Positions 11,131-24,300 of a DNA stretch of 64,000 nt are shown here, piece after piece; position 1 is the first letter of the stretch, and each line of letters begins with the position of its first letter. The notes below the pieces were generated by a model that worked only from the letters and a program-made list of their open reading frames with translations, made no database searches and was not told the DNA's origin. Source of the DNA: Zygnema cylindricum (taxonomy: Eukaryota > Streptophyta > Zygnematophyceae > Zygnematales > Zygnemataceae). The stretch spans positions 116,183 through 180,182 of the forward strand of contig JBBHKE010001564.1 in the NCBI GenBank assembly GCA_037447655.1, written 5' to 3'. Made by a program: the position numbers and the translations under genes.

Positions 11131-11570
11131 GTTCAAAAGTAGGCGTTTTTATGGTAGGCCTTTGGTAGGCGCACAAAACTTAACACAAAACTCGCGCAGA
11201 GTAGGCATACTGTATGTGTGTGCGTTGTGCACACTCTTGTACGAACGTACGAATCTGACGTATCATCATAGTACAGCGCACGCCGCCGAACGAATTTTTT
11301 TAGCGAACTGGCACGGCGAAGGATGACATTCCGCGGGGTAAAAAACCTGGAAAAAAAAACGCGGACTTAAGTCCTATCGTAAGTTGTGTTATGGGCTTTT
11401 CATGTGATCTTCTTAGATCGCTACTTTGATCAGCGACCGTCCGATCGTTCAAATCTGACGGTTTAAATAAAAATACCCCAAAACTCACGGAAAAATAAAA
11501 ATTTGTCCGAATGATTTTTAAAATTTAGACATGACGTTTAATTCTCTATCGAGCGATGTGCAACTCAACC
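11131..11570. mobile_element. Truncated GTTCAAAAGTAGG-family element
   Basis: Starts with GTTCAAAAGTAGGCG after TA, and its interior matches 3093-4072 (for example GTAAGTTGTGTTATGGGC). Homology fades after about 11570 and no right TIR is found, so the right end is deleted or replaced. Confidence 0.75.
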
Positions 11571-12504
11571 CGATTGACTCAACCCGAATAACGATTGATT
11601 CCAAGTTATAAAGGCGAAGGAAAATCACAAAAACCTGTTCGCACATGTTCAAATGTCGAATATGCAAATGCATACTATAGGTTTTGTAGAAATAGCGTTA
11701 ATTGCTCCAATTTCGATTTTTTGTAATATTTAAATAGTGTAGTATAAATAATGAATCAGCTGGTACGAAAAACTACTCATTATTTTCTACAGCCGTACAG
11801 AATAAGCGTAAGTTTATGGCGTCGACACGGGAAATTGAGTGCGTCGCCATGAAAAAGCGCACGCGGATTTGAATCCCAGTCATAAAGAGGAGGGAGAATT
11901 GCGAGAACCTCTTCTCACATGTTCAAGAGTCAAACATGTGAACATAGACTATCGTGGCTACAGGTGTGTATAAATTAGCGTTAGTTTTTGACTTTTTGTT
12001 GACCTTAGGCTTTTAACCCAAAATAGAGTCAAGCTTTAATAGCGATTCACGGTTTACGTTCAACCCTTAATTTGAATATTTCCGTACATTTTTATCGTAC
12101 ATATTCGTACGAATGTATACGCATTTTACGAAAGGTTCAAAATCTAAAAAAAAATAACGAAATTTCGAAAATATGTCAAAATCCGTACGAATGAGACATT
12201 CATGATTTAAACACCAACTCCTTTGGGGGATTGGTCACCAACATTTAGATATTGGCGCATTTATTCCATCCACTCACTGCCATTGTAACCCCAAGGAACA
12301 TAAGTTGCCCTAGGGTTCAACACGTGTAAGAAGAAAATTTAGTTGCCGTCGTTCAGAAAATGTCGCTGGAATAATAGACTGTTTGGATTGTCTCCTCGAA
12401 TCACGGAGGTGATTCAGTTTGAATCGAACTGCGGAAATTACATATGTTTATTCGAACGGAATTACTCACTTTGTACTTATGACATAATTTGGCGTTTTTG
12501 GAAT
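11571..12504. other. Repeat debris, no gene
   Basis: Fragments of TA-MITE ends (for example TTAATAGCGATTCACGG near 12038) occur, but no complete element or gene. Confidence 0.4.
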
Positions 12505-14149
12505 GTATTTCCGGGATTATTATGAAATCATTGGTAAGTGCGCAGCCCTGCATGTCCAGTCATCTCTCTTGCGCTCTCTACCTCATTGCTCTTCCCCTTT
12601 CATTTCTCTTCCTCTCTATCCTTTAATCTCTCTCTCTACGAATTCTCCATCTCCCATATTTCTTCCTATTAACCCTCCCTACCCTTTTCTCTTGTTCATT
12701 TTTTTCCAGTTTCTCTCTCTCCCTTTTTCTGTCTCAAATCCTTTCTTTGCTTTTCTTTGAGAGTGGTTTTTTTCCTATGTTATTCTCTTTTTTGTTCCGT
12801 GTCACTCTCTGTTCTTCTTCTTTTTCACGTAATATTCTTTAAATCCACCTACCCCGTACTAATCTGTTATATATGTTTTTTCTTATGTATTATGAATTGT
12901 CGTCGATGATGAGGATATATACGACGGCCGGTTGTATTGTACAGCACCCCACGGAAACATGCGATATAAGGAAGAATAAAATATCATGTTAATGGTATTG
13001 GACCGTACGAAGGCGCACGGAGTATACCGTTAGGAGCTTTCTATGGATCTATATTTGTTATCACGGATGGGGGATACTTAGTTAGTGTGTGTAAAATATG
13101 AGGGTTTTTAAAATTATTTTTAGAGGATTTCCTACTTACAAGCAGAAACGTTAATACTTCATGACTATTTAGACCTTTGTTGACTACTGCAGATTAATAG
13201 GCCTTAGTTAGTTATATATTGTAATATTGTAAACAGAGTTTACCATGAAAAATAAAATTGATGTATTTCTTTTCCCATTGTTTTAATGAATGCTCGTGTT
13301 TGTGTCACCTTTTGGTGTATTTTCTATTCATTGTGTGTTTTATAATTGCTTTCATGTTGTTTCGTTGATATTATCGCATTAAAATATATTTTCATCTAAC
13401 TTGCATTTTTTTTGTTGTGGACATCTGTATATGCTCGAAATATGATTTTTATTTGTATTTTTTTACTTCAGACCGCGTATTTTTCTTCATCTTTGATTTT
13501 TGTGCATGAAATATTTTGGTTTGATTTTCACTACTGTATTAATGGTTTCAATCTAGCGAAAAAAGAGATTCTCGACATAGGATTAAGGATGTTATTTGAT
13601 CACAATAAAATTAATATCCATGTAATTTAAAAACTCAAACTGTCTGAATCAGCGACGAAACAACCTTGGCGCTGAAAGGTTTCCACAAATGGTTCCATGA
13701 TTGAATTCAGCGACGACAAACTCTGCTTTGTCGGAGATGGTGAGAACGTTGTTTTGTCGCTGAAATTCCTTCTAGCGACAAAACATACTTTACTTTCTCA
13801 AATATTATAACGATGTTGTGTCGTCGCTAAATTCCAGTTAGCGACGACATAGCCTCTGCTTTGTCAGCTATGATAATAATGTTTTTTCGTCGCTATATTA
13901 GTGTCTGTCGCTGAAATTCCTTCTAGCGACAAAACATATTTTTTTTTCTGAAATATGATGACGATGTTGTGTCGTCGCTAAATTCCATTTAGCGACGACA
14001 TAGCCTTTGCTTTGTCAGCTATGATAATAATGTTTTTTCGCCGCTAAATTAATGTCATGCGACGACAAATTATCGTCGCTGCAAGAGCAACCATTATTCA
14101 GTTCGAAGAATATGGTGTTTATAAAAATAAGCACTAAAAAAATTTCGAG
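12505..14149. repeat. 1.65-kb duplicated segment, copy 2 (transposon end region)
   Basis: Near-identical to 6131-7783. Inside, about 13757-14055, a ~150-bp unit is itself duplicated. Each unit carries hairpins built from GTCGTCGCTAA and TTAGCGACGAC separated by a 6-7 base loop, and from GTCGCT/AGCGAC. The segment lies immediately beyond the stop codon of the minus-strand pogo-like transposase, so it is probably the 3' end region of that element, with hairpins as candidate transposase-binding sites (inference). Confidence 0.8.
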
Positions 14150-16954
14150 AAGGAGGATCAACAAACCACGAAGCATAGTCGTCGCTGATTAGGGTATGTT
14201 GTAAATTGCGACAAAATATAAATTTCCATAATACAAGCACACTGGAATGTTCAACACCACAATAACAACAGATGAAGGTAAATACATGACAATTTTGTAA
14301 CATATATCGAATTCCACGACATACAAGGGTTTTTTACTTCATAAAAAATAAAATCATATTTTCCCATATAAAAGACCATACACACATACGAAATCTGCTC
14401 TATCCTAAGAAGTCAAATAATACTGGACTCCTTGAACTGTCTACATTTATCTGGCACCAGTTTAACTACTATTCCTTCACTATAATTAAACTACCAACCC
14501 CAAACTAATATATATTAAAAAAAAAAACGCAATCAAGTATTATGTTTAAAACTCGTTGCCGCTCATCCCTCCCTCATTGAAAATGTTGTCTTGTTGACTG
14601 TCGGCATCTTCAATATTTTGGAGGAATTCCCTTGCCCTCGGGCATGGAGGTTCCACAGCTTCGCCTTCGAAGTGGTTGCGATATTTGCTGATTATGCCTT
14701 GCAGTTGTTGTGTGAGCATGTCTTCATCCCACTTTCCGTCGCGTAGAGACAAGCCACATTGAATCATGGCTTTTCTCGCATAACTCATTCTGTTTTTGTC
14801 TCTCATCGCATTGACCTCTCGGATGGAGTCCCTCGCCAATTTTGAAAAAACGCTTTACCGGGTCCAACCAATTTACCGGACCATCCACGGCTAGAAGGTT
14901 TAGCCCATTGACCGTTCTCAATTCCTTTCGCCTTCCAATTATCCCAAATGCGACTCCACACGTCCTTGATTTTAGAAATCACGAAGGAGTCGGCCGGTTG
15001 AACAAGATGTGTTGCATTAGGTGGAAAATAGTGTAACACGCTGTTCTTGGCCTCTAAAACTCGCTCCAACTCGTCGGACGTGTTGTGACCACCGCAGTTG
15101 TCCAGAAATATACTTTTTTGACATCCATCTCGATCCCCTTGGTAAGACCTTGCCTCTTCGACCCATTGTGGGAACACCTTTTTATCATTCCACCCCTTCG
15201 GACCGGTTCGGTAACAAACGCCTGCAAATATATATAATACACAAACAAAGGGAAAAAAAATATCATTTTGAAATGCTTGCTTACATATGCATTACAAGGA
15301 AAGTAAGCTACGTGTACCATAGAAACCTTAAAATATGAGTCATTACTTTAGATAAGAGAAATCAGAGTGTTAAAGAAGAAAAAAACCCTTGTTTTGTAGT
15401 AGGAGAAGGGGAGAGGAGGTATGCGAGAGCTAGGTAAAGAGATATACACAAAAAAATTAAACACAAAAACATGGTTAGAGATAAATGGATAAATCTCCGT
15501 TAAAGCCAAGAAGACATAATAGATATAATGAAAACATTAGACGAGGGAGAAAAAACACACCGGGGACGTTGTCCGGTAAACCTTGTATCGGGTAACTTCT
15601 TGCTCGATTTGCAAAAATTATCATTGGGTTCTCGATACGAGCGTTCATCCCTCCACTTAGTCGCACCATGAGAGTCATGGACTCGCCTCCTGCGGCAACA
15701 TCAGCGTATTTCACCACTTCGTCCCCTCTAAACCCCAAAGTTTTTCCATTATTGGTGTTGACTATCATGTGAGTTTCATCCATGTTTTCCATGAGGTATT
15801 TGTTCAAAAGTTCTGTTATACATTCGCCGCCAAGCCAAAACAAATGTAGTTATTTTGGGTTTACGCCGTCAAGTATGGAATAAAACGAAAACAATACACT
15901 AAAAAAAGGAAACGTCATTAAACTATATTTGTAAAGAAACTCACCGGATTCAAACCCCCGATTTAGAACGCCCATGTGGAAGACTACGGTACGCTCAATG
16001 TATTCCTCTTTCTCGGGACTACATTGTAGTTTCCCCTTTTGTGCACGCACAACGATGTTGTGCTTCTCTTGACAACTCTGCACCCACCTTTTATTTATAA
16101 TTGGATGTATTTCCAACTCGTCCTTGTTGAACCATTCCGGGCCGTACTCTTTCCTCCTTTCTCTTATTATGTCCCTAGCGATGTCCTTGAGAATTGTGGT
16201 GGACATCTTCATACCCGCTTTCTTAAAACGTTCGAAATCCGAAAGTAACTCCTCGTGTATAATTGTGACCCAAGCGGCTTCCTTCCTTCTTCGTCCCGGC
16301 AAAGCCTTGGTAACCGCCACCGATCTCGTCCCAAAACTAGAAGTAGAGAACGTCTGGGTTGTCTCTCGTATTCCGTCAAGCGTGGACCTCCTCTCTACCC
16401 ACCATGGCTTAGCCTTTTGGTACCCTGTAAACAATTAAAAATGTCAAAAGTATTAATGAGTTTCTTGAATGGAAAGTCGTATAAATAAATGAGACGACTA
16501 TAAGAGGAAACGACAATTTTCAGCGACAAAAATTTGCTGTCGCAGATTCAGCGACGAAAGAAACTCGTCATTATATCTGCAAAATTACATTTTTATTTAA
16601 CAACATCGTTGATACGTAGTAATCTGCCGACTGCCAATGAGAATTCCTCACTTCGCCGACGAACCAGCGACGACCTTGTGTCGTTGTTAAGCCGAGAAAG
16701 ATGAATAGCAAACACAATGGCGATATCAAAAATACCAAATGGACGACTAAAAGTCGAATTTAAATTCATTTTGTGAAAAAAAAAAAGAGAAATATTAAAT
16801 TCACACTTGCATGAATAAAAATAAAAAAAAATAACAAAACATTGTGGCACCCAATGTAGGCTGAGTGCTAAATCGGGGTACCTCTCCTTCGAATGAAGTA
16901 CACGAAATTGACCCTCGTCATCTCCCATCAACGTCGCCTAATGGCAGCAAGCTC

Positions 16955-18287
16955 TCAAGTTAAATTATTAATTAAGCGACGAACCGTTATCATCGCTATT
17001 TCTTGCGCCTCCAAACGGCGATGGAGATTTTGAACCTTATTCCTCAATTGGTCTACTTCCGGTGGTGGAGGGGGCTCATCAACATGTGGGACCCTCGGAA
17101 TTTCTCAAAGATACGTACGCCTCACTTGCACATTTCGAAAGCGTTGTAAGACCGCACTTCGAGCATCTAAAAACTCGTTTAGCTCCGGAGTACGAATTGC
17201 ACGACGTAGAATGGTAAATAGCCGTGGGTCCCAAGGGTGATAATGTCGGATTAATTCCGAGACATCTATTTCAAATCTTATCGGTCGGCGTACAATCCAT
17301 GTGAAACGTTCGTCATTAGGCTGAAAATGCCTAATGTATGGGAAATTTGACGCATGGTTGTATGATGCGATGTACAGCCATGTTAAGTGGGCAGGGACAT
17401 CCGGATGGATGTCGAGAATTTCCAGGACGAGGTTCAACCACTGGTCAATAGGCCTCGCCTCCCCGTAACGCCAATAGTCCGGCCATTCCTCGACTAGGAT
17501 GTAATGGGCAGCCGTTGGTCGGAAGCCTTCCATGGCCTCATCTCCGACTGGAGGCGGGAAAAACCAAGCGGGTTCTTCCTCTCAAATTACCACATCACGC
17601 TCGGTCGAAATTTGAGGTCCTTGTACCGCCACAATAGCTCTATCACGATTCGGTGATGGTGGAAAAGCAACAACCTCGTCGTCGTCTCCATATTCTTCTT
17701 CCATGCGTCTCTCCGAGCTCTCCGAAGTTTGTCGATCCGAGGTTGAGGGATCGTCGTCGTATCTTGCGACCGGAATGTCCGACGATTCGGTTTCTTCCGG
17801 TTCTCCCTCCACTTCCGTAAGCTCTTCCCCTTCCTCAATAGGCTCGTCCGACGCAGTTCTTGAGGTTCGTATTCCTCGTCTACCTCCTTACCCTCTTCTA
17901 CTTCGCGGACACCTTCTTCGTTCGCTCTAATCCCTTCATTTGGTAAATCCCCTTCCGACACCCTTCCCTTTACTACCCTCTCCGTCCCCTTACTACCCTC
18001 TCCGTGCCCGTCCCTTCCCTCCCCACCGCCTCAGTTTCCTCCATATCATCTATGTCAACACTCGATTCTTCCCCCTCCCTCAAAACCAACTCAATTCCAA
18101 CCCTTTCCCTATCGCCCTCTTGCCGTTCCACCCTATTCCCTAACACTCCTCTGGTTGCACCCCTTTCCCTCTCTAAGTTCTCCCCTCCACGTATGTCACC
18201 CCCCATCGCGGTTGACGTTGGTAGTGGACAAAATCGCCTCGGAATGGCAGAGCGCGCTCGTTTGAATAGTCGTTGGTTGCCCTCCAT
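16955..18287 (-). pseudogene. Decayed accessory gene nested in transposase intron 1
   Basis: I do not recognise the family. Reading minus strand from 18287 there is a basic start, long acidic Glu/Asp/Ser-rich sections in more than one frame (two probable frameshifts, near 17970 and 17860), then a globular region of about 140 residues rich in Trp, Tyr, Arg and Pro (17533-17105; includes EEWPDYWRYGEARP). A short proline stretch and a heptad-like helix (EVDQLRNKVQNLHRRLEAQE) follow, ending at TGA 16957-16955. Two in-frame TGA codons interrupt the last frame (17584-17582 and just after 17105); both sit where CGA would give Arg before Glu. The gene lies on the same strand as the transposase and wholly inside its first intron. 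It could be the element's second protein or a captured host gene. Confidence 0.55.
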
Positions 18288-18471
18288 TTAAAAAAAAACT
18301 ATTGTTTAAGCGAAAAAATTGAAAAAACACAATTGTGGGAGTCTAACACAACCTAAAAGACGCTCTTTTATTCAGACCTTAACCTAGACAGTCCAACTGT
18401 AAAAATAGTCCCATATTCACAGTTAGAAAATTGAACCGTTGGCCCTACGACTTATAAACTGACATTCGAGC

Positions 18472-18492
18472 GACGACAGATTGTCGTCGCGC
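18472..18492. repeat. GCGACGACA/TGTCGTCGC hairpin
   Basis: A near-perfect palindrome with 9-bp arms lies in transposase intron 1. The same AGCGACGAC word recurs near 16520-16560, 16665-16690 and in both 1.65-kb segments, so it is spread through this transposon family. Confidence 0.7.
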
Positions 18493-19459
18493 GTTCGACT
18501 TTATTCGAGTTTCCCGATTTTGGTTCGACGAAACAACGTCGTCGTCCGCGAATTACATTCGAGGATACCAACGTTGGATAATTTGAACTAATGCCGTCGC
18601 TCGTTTGGTCTAAACGACGAACCACTCTCGTCCGTCATTTGCACTTTCGACCTAATGAGGTATCCTCATCCATTCAATTATGTTTGTCGTATCCATCATT
18701 GAAGTGCCGACATGGTGTCGTCGCGGCCACCGCGACAAAGACACGTCATCGCTAGTACGCTGTCGCCATAAAAAAATCGCAAGACACTCGGAAAATAATA
18801 CTAAAAAACAAACTAACAATGCAAAGTAGTCGACAACATAGAAAAACTCGCACTAATGGAGAGTTAGTGAGAAGTCAGTATGGAGTTTGAGAGAGAAAGG
18901 CGACGTTCAAAAATAATACTGTACAAATAATTTAAAAGCACAACAAATTTAAAATATAACAACACATTGTGAATGACAATAATAACATAAAAGGAAGGAG
19001 GAAACGAAATCAATTAATAAATGGGAGAAAGTTTGCTTGAAAGGGCTTACTTGTACCGTACACTCCGGTAAAATGCTCGGGAAACTTTCTTATGGTCCTT
19101 GGAATGAGTTCAACTTAGTCGTTATTTTCACAGTCCTTCAACATCCAGTGTACTACTCGCATCCGAGTTACCTTTGTGGACACGTGTTGAACTTTACGGT
19201 GGGAGACACGTCCTCTGGTATTGGCCGAAGACGGAAAAAAACCTTCCACAATGGCCGCCGGGTCTACCGACGTTTCGATTTCCGCCTCACTCTCATCCTC
19301 GTTCGGAAGTGCGTTTTCCTCGTCGTTCCTCTCATTTTCCTCATCTTGTTCAACCTGAGCGTTATGGGGATTGTTGTTGTTATTGCTCGGGTTGGCGCCC
19401 CAAATTCTATTAAGGGTCCACATACTCTCAAACACTTAATATCACCTAAAAAATAAGAA

Positions 19460-20856
19460 GTAGGAGCAGCCGAAAAGAAAGGAAATGGCAACCCAAGCAA
19501 ATGAGGAAGAAGGAGCGATAGTGTTGTTGCCATTATCAACATTTATATAATACACGAAATGCAAATGAAAATGATTTTGCGCGGTAATAATGGAGGGATT
19601 TGCCATTTTAAAATTTTCGTTTAAAATCCAAAATTTGAATTTTAGCACGGCTTTCAATTTAATCATATTTCAAAACGCGGGAATAGAAGCGGGATCTCGT
19701 AAAAATTTGCTTCAAAATTGCCAAAATATTTCAAAACTTACGTCGTCGGTGTAATGTTCATAGCGCCATGGAAACACCTTCAGTTTACATGTTGTACGGC
19801 AAAAAGATGATTGGAAAAAATGCGGCGTCGTTACCCCGGCAATCGGTTGTTCTAACGTCATCTATGAAACGCGACCAACTTTGGGAATGCGTGGATGATG
19901 AACATGCCACGTGTTTTCGGCAACAACCAATGATAATCTTACGACGGCGCATGATCAGCTTTCGTCGCTGGATTACCGCCAATTAGAATTAACATGTATC
20001 CTAATATGTGTTTTTTGGTCGTTTTACGTTCAATTAGAATTAACAGTGATACTAATAAGAGGTTGGTTTGACGTTTGATCTAAGTAAACGCATCCTTATT
20101 AGTCTTAAGACCCAATATTACAATGCATTGATTCTAATAGAGCAACCCACCGGGCACCTAATTAAGATTAAGGGTCCTCATTTAACGTCACACAACGTTC
20201 ATTCTCTCCGCGAACGACAAGGAAATGAAAATCAATCACTGAGTTCAATGTACGTTATGTGGAACGAAACGTACACATATAATACCTCCCGTTATAGTTT
20301 CGTTCATTGTACAATACAAATCTAACTGAATGAACATATTGAAATTGTACGGTTTCATAGCGTTGTAACGTAACTGCGTTTTACAGCCCGATGCATAGAT
20401 TCGACTATACGACGTGACAATGAACGTTTCGCATACGTTGTACTCGCACCTATTATACTGCAATCATATTCACCGCGCGCGAAACAAACGCTTATTAGAG
20501 TCACGAATGAACTTAGGTGAAAGTACACATACCCGTACATTTTGACAATTTATACTCGTACCTATTTTAGTGTATAACTATGCACGGTGTAATGATTGTA
20601 TATTCGCAAACCCAAAATAGAATTATGGAATTTTATAGGGGACGAACGCCACGTCGTACGGAATGTCAGTTTTTGTACTTCTACCTATTTTACCGTATAT
20701 GCTACGAAGGCGGATCATGTATACCCAAATCAGCGTTATGGAGAAATTACAATTAAACATTTTTTTGAAAATGGTATTGATACACAAATTAGAGTACATG
20801 ACACTAATTCATTATATACACTAATAATTTCTATACGCTAATAACGATTCACGGTG
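19460..20856. other. Probable 5' flank of the pogo-like element plus MITE remnants
   Basis: No gene is supported. Remnants include ATTAGAATTAACA repeats near 19982 and 20035, and a TA-family right end (ATAACGATTCACGGTG, followed by TA) at 20856 whose left end I could not place. The transposase promoter should lie in the first part. Confidence 0.45.
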
Positions 20857-21350
20857 TACTGTACTGTCTATCTGCTGCACCAAAGGAAGTGATTGAAAGT
20901 GAAAGTGATAGGATAATTGCCTTCACAGCTTTTGATTTGATGATGTCTTTGCATCTCGCCATGACCTTCACTTCTCTCCCATCTTCTTTCTTGCCAGCGT
21001 CGACTTAGTGTCTGAAAATTCGCCTCCAGCTGTGGATGTCTTCAACAACAAATTTGTGTTTTTTCCGTTCTATACTTGTGAATGTAGTCAACTAAACTTT
21101 ATTGTAAGCATTACTGAATTCTTATTCTCTTCCAGAAATTTCCATCCTTCGTCTCGTTTATGCCTTGCCGACATATCTGCAGTTTGTCTCCTTCAGTTTC
21201 CACCAGTCTCCTCCTTTTAACAGTCTTTTTATGTGGAACCGAACTTGTGAATAATCCTATGGCCTGCTATCCGGGTTGCAGAAGAGACTGACAGGGTGCT
21301 GACGTGGCACTTCAACCTTTGCCGTACCTCCGCCAGACCTGAGAGGCGGA
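20857..21350 (+). promoter_or_regulatory. Upstream region and likely 5' UTR of the E3 ligase gene
   Basis: This is the stretch between the last MITE end and the start codon of the CHY/RING gene. I could not assign a TATA box or transcription start. A CT-rich part near 20960-21000 resembles plant leader sequence. An upstream non-coding exon is possible. Confidence 0.35.
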
Positions 21351-24300
21351 ATGGATTTAACTTCGGACACAGAAATCCTTACCACTGAATATGAAAAAGA
21401 TGGAATGTTGACTCCTGTATTAGCAGATGACCTTTTGAAAGCTGCTAAAGTCCTGAACAGAGGAAATAAAGACTTTGGGTAAGGATGTTCTCATAACTGC
21501 TTAATTATTGCTTTTAACATTAAGATTTTTCGTAACCAACAAGCTTGCTGGTAAATGAGTAAATTAAACAGAGTAATTCGGCATAAGAATAAAGCCAAAT
21601 TCTCGGAATCTTCCATATCATTGTTGATTTCTATGCTGGTCAATCAAATTTTATGGTCGAAGGTTTGCAGTTGTTGTTGACTCTCAAGATTCAGTCGGTT
21701 TCAGTTCAATTAAGCTGCCCGAATCCAATTCAAAGCTCAATTGTGCGAAAACAATTGGAAACCATGTTACCCTTCCGTTTTAGTACCCGTATTTGTTCTG
21801 TAAAATACACGTATTGTATGGGAACGCATTTAGCGGTACCAATTTTATGCTCCAATTTCACTTTTTTTAGCCTACACTTTAATTAATCATATAAAAACAG
21901 AAAAATCCTAAGTATTGCACGAAGAAAAAACACGTGTGAGAGTCGTAATCACCTGCTTTTCATAATGACTGGTTTCTCAAAATAAATAACATTGCATGTT
22001 ATTTTCTCGCAGTTGCAAGCACTACAGACGTCGTTGTAAAATTAGGGCTCCCTGCTGCAATGATGTGTTTGACTGTAGACACTGCCATAATGAAGCGAAG
22101 GTATGCTGACCAATCTCGGGCTTGCTTTCAGGGAGGGAGGGAGGGAGAGGGATTGTTGAAACTGTCATAAGGAAGCAAATGTATGCTCTTCTCGGTAATT
22201 CGAGGGAGGGAGGTGGGGGGGGGGCAAAGGGGGAAAGGGAGAGGGAGCTATTATCATTTAGGTGTGGGAATTTTCCAAGTTACTCAGTCTGATTTCTGTT
22301 ATTTTTTTATCTGTTCAACTCCGTTGTTTGTAAAAATTGATTTCAAGTTGTTGTTGGAATATGTCCAGAATGCTGAAGAACCTGATCCATGGAAACGGCA
22401 TGACATCCCACGGCATAAAGTGGAGTCGGTAAGTCTCCCTTCAATTCACGAGTATGCATCTCATTCATAGGTTTAATGTGGGAAAACAATTGGAAACATT
22501 ATGCATAGTTACCCCGTGTGAAATGGCCTTATAGTACGCGTACTGTACAGGGAAATCATGTATAGCGTTTCCAATTGTTCTCGTTATCAAACCTATGATC
22601 TCATTGGCTCTTCATGTTTGGTGTCCCAACCTACTGAAGCAAACAGTGACGTTTTCTGCATTACCGTAGCAATTAAGAGATGAGGGCTATGTTCCTGCAT
22701 ATGAAACCAGTTGGGGTATGCAGCCTCTGGTAACCTTAGTAAATTTTAACAAGGACCCTCCTAAGGTTTGGTGAGACATTATTGGTGCCAATATTATGTA
22801 CAATTACATATTATGCAGGCCTTTGGTATTATTGTATTATTATGTAAATTACATTTTAGGTCGTGATGCTGTGACTTGTGTGGATCAAGTTAAAGCTCTC
22901 AAAAAATCTGTGCTATTTGTAGAGACCCTGGTAGAATCTGTCAATGTTAGTTTTGGTTTAAGTGCAAATGGTTTAACTGATTACAGAGGCGGATGAGTCT
23001 CTAGAAGGATTTGTGAAGAGCCTTTCTCAGGGACTGGAGAATTAATTGAAGTTGTTTACTCCCTCCCCCCCCAGTCTGTACCTTGATGTAAAAATGCATT
23101 AACTTGAAACTGTGTATAACACCTCTTAACTTCAAGTTCCGTGTTCTGCGACGTTACCTGCCATCCAATATTCAATTTTTTTTTTTGTCTTTTTTTTTTG
23201 TGCGTGTATGTGTGTGCCTGCAGGTTATATGCTCCCTTTGCGACACTGAACAAGAGGTACATCTTACATCGCTATAAGATTTAGTGAATTCTTAGCTCTA
23301 ACAAGTTGTTAAAATTAATTATATTAAATTTTGTAGCAGAGTTAAGGTATTATAGGGTTAACACTTTATTAGAATAAACTACCCTATATTATGTTCTTTC
23401 TCGAGGCTGATTATGAGCCATTTAACTAACTAGTGTTATGAACACTACTCCATGAATCGCTGTTAGCATTAATAACACTATCGATGCCCTTAAATTCTGG
23501 CCCTTGAACCTAAAAAATATTTATAATCTTTTTTACTTAACACTTGTTCTTTAAACGGTTCAAGGGCAGCCACGTTATTTGGAACTGAATTAGAATTAAT
23601 AGCACTGAATTAAGAACACTCATATAAACCCCACAGTAGTAATTTTTATAATCTAACGGTGATCCAAAGTGTGGGTCAAAAAAACACTTCTTCGTGTTAG
23701 ATTGAGTAAAGATGGGCGTGTGCGTCTATCTGCATTGCACTTCGCATTCTGCAATAAATATCTGAGCTCCACATGCTGTGAGTGGTATATGGGGAGTTGG
23801 AGTTTTTACTCTCCCTCGTCTGGTTCCAGGCTTGTGAGTGGTATATATGGGGCATTGGAGTTTTTACTATCTCCTTCCTGGTTCATGTTTCTATTACTCT
23901 GATGCATGTTGTATTATCTGCGCTTGCAGGTTCAGCAGATTTGCAAGAACTGTGGGGTTTGCATGGGAAACTATTTTTGCGAAACTTGCAAGTTTTATGA
24001 CGATGAAGTAAGTATGACATCACTAATGAGACTGCTCATCGCTGTTTGTGTAAAGGAAATATTTGTGTAAATTGGGGATTTGAATGTATTATACTTATTT
24101 AGTGTAAGGAGATGTGGCGATTTATAGTCTTAATGATTAAAGTCGCGACCAAGTTGGTGTTAGTAACACTAAAAGCGCTGGACAATGTACTATGCCGCCT
24201 GGCAGTGCAAAGTGTGCTTTTTTTGTTTCCTGAATCTTTGCTGGTCAGGAAATTGGTTTAGTTCGCATGCGTTTTTTTTCTGCTCTAGGTTGGGTTGGAG

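Larger units (their letters stand above)
14546..19435 (-). pseudogene. Pogo-like (DDE_1) transposase, four exons, inactivated
   Basis: The predicted product is about 597 residues, from exons 19435-19051, 16424-15945, 15812-15561 and 15221-14546, all with GT/AG borders and consistent phases. Exon 1 has an acidic N-terminus and then a basic helix-turn-helix-like stretch that continues into exon 2. The DDE core follows: MDETHM (first Asp, exon 3), FLDNCGGH (second Asp) and LVQPAD (third Asp, exon 4), plus YFPPNATH between them, as in pogo/Tigger transposases. It would excise and insert its element at TA sites. Two lesions are visible: an in-frame TAA near the end of exon 1 (about 19078) and a one-base loss in a T run near 14846-14851, after which the frame shifts to a 97-residue C-terminus. 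Intron 1 (2.6 kb) contains another decayed gene. Element termini were not identified. Confidence 0.8.

Noticed and set aside
17587-17961. Independent 124-residue charged protein
   Set aside because: Better explained as a frameshifted piece of the nested accessory gene; downstream of the shift its sequence loses the acidic character that the neighbouring frame keeps.
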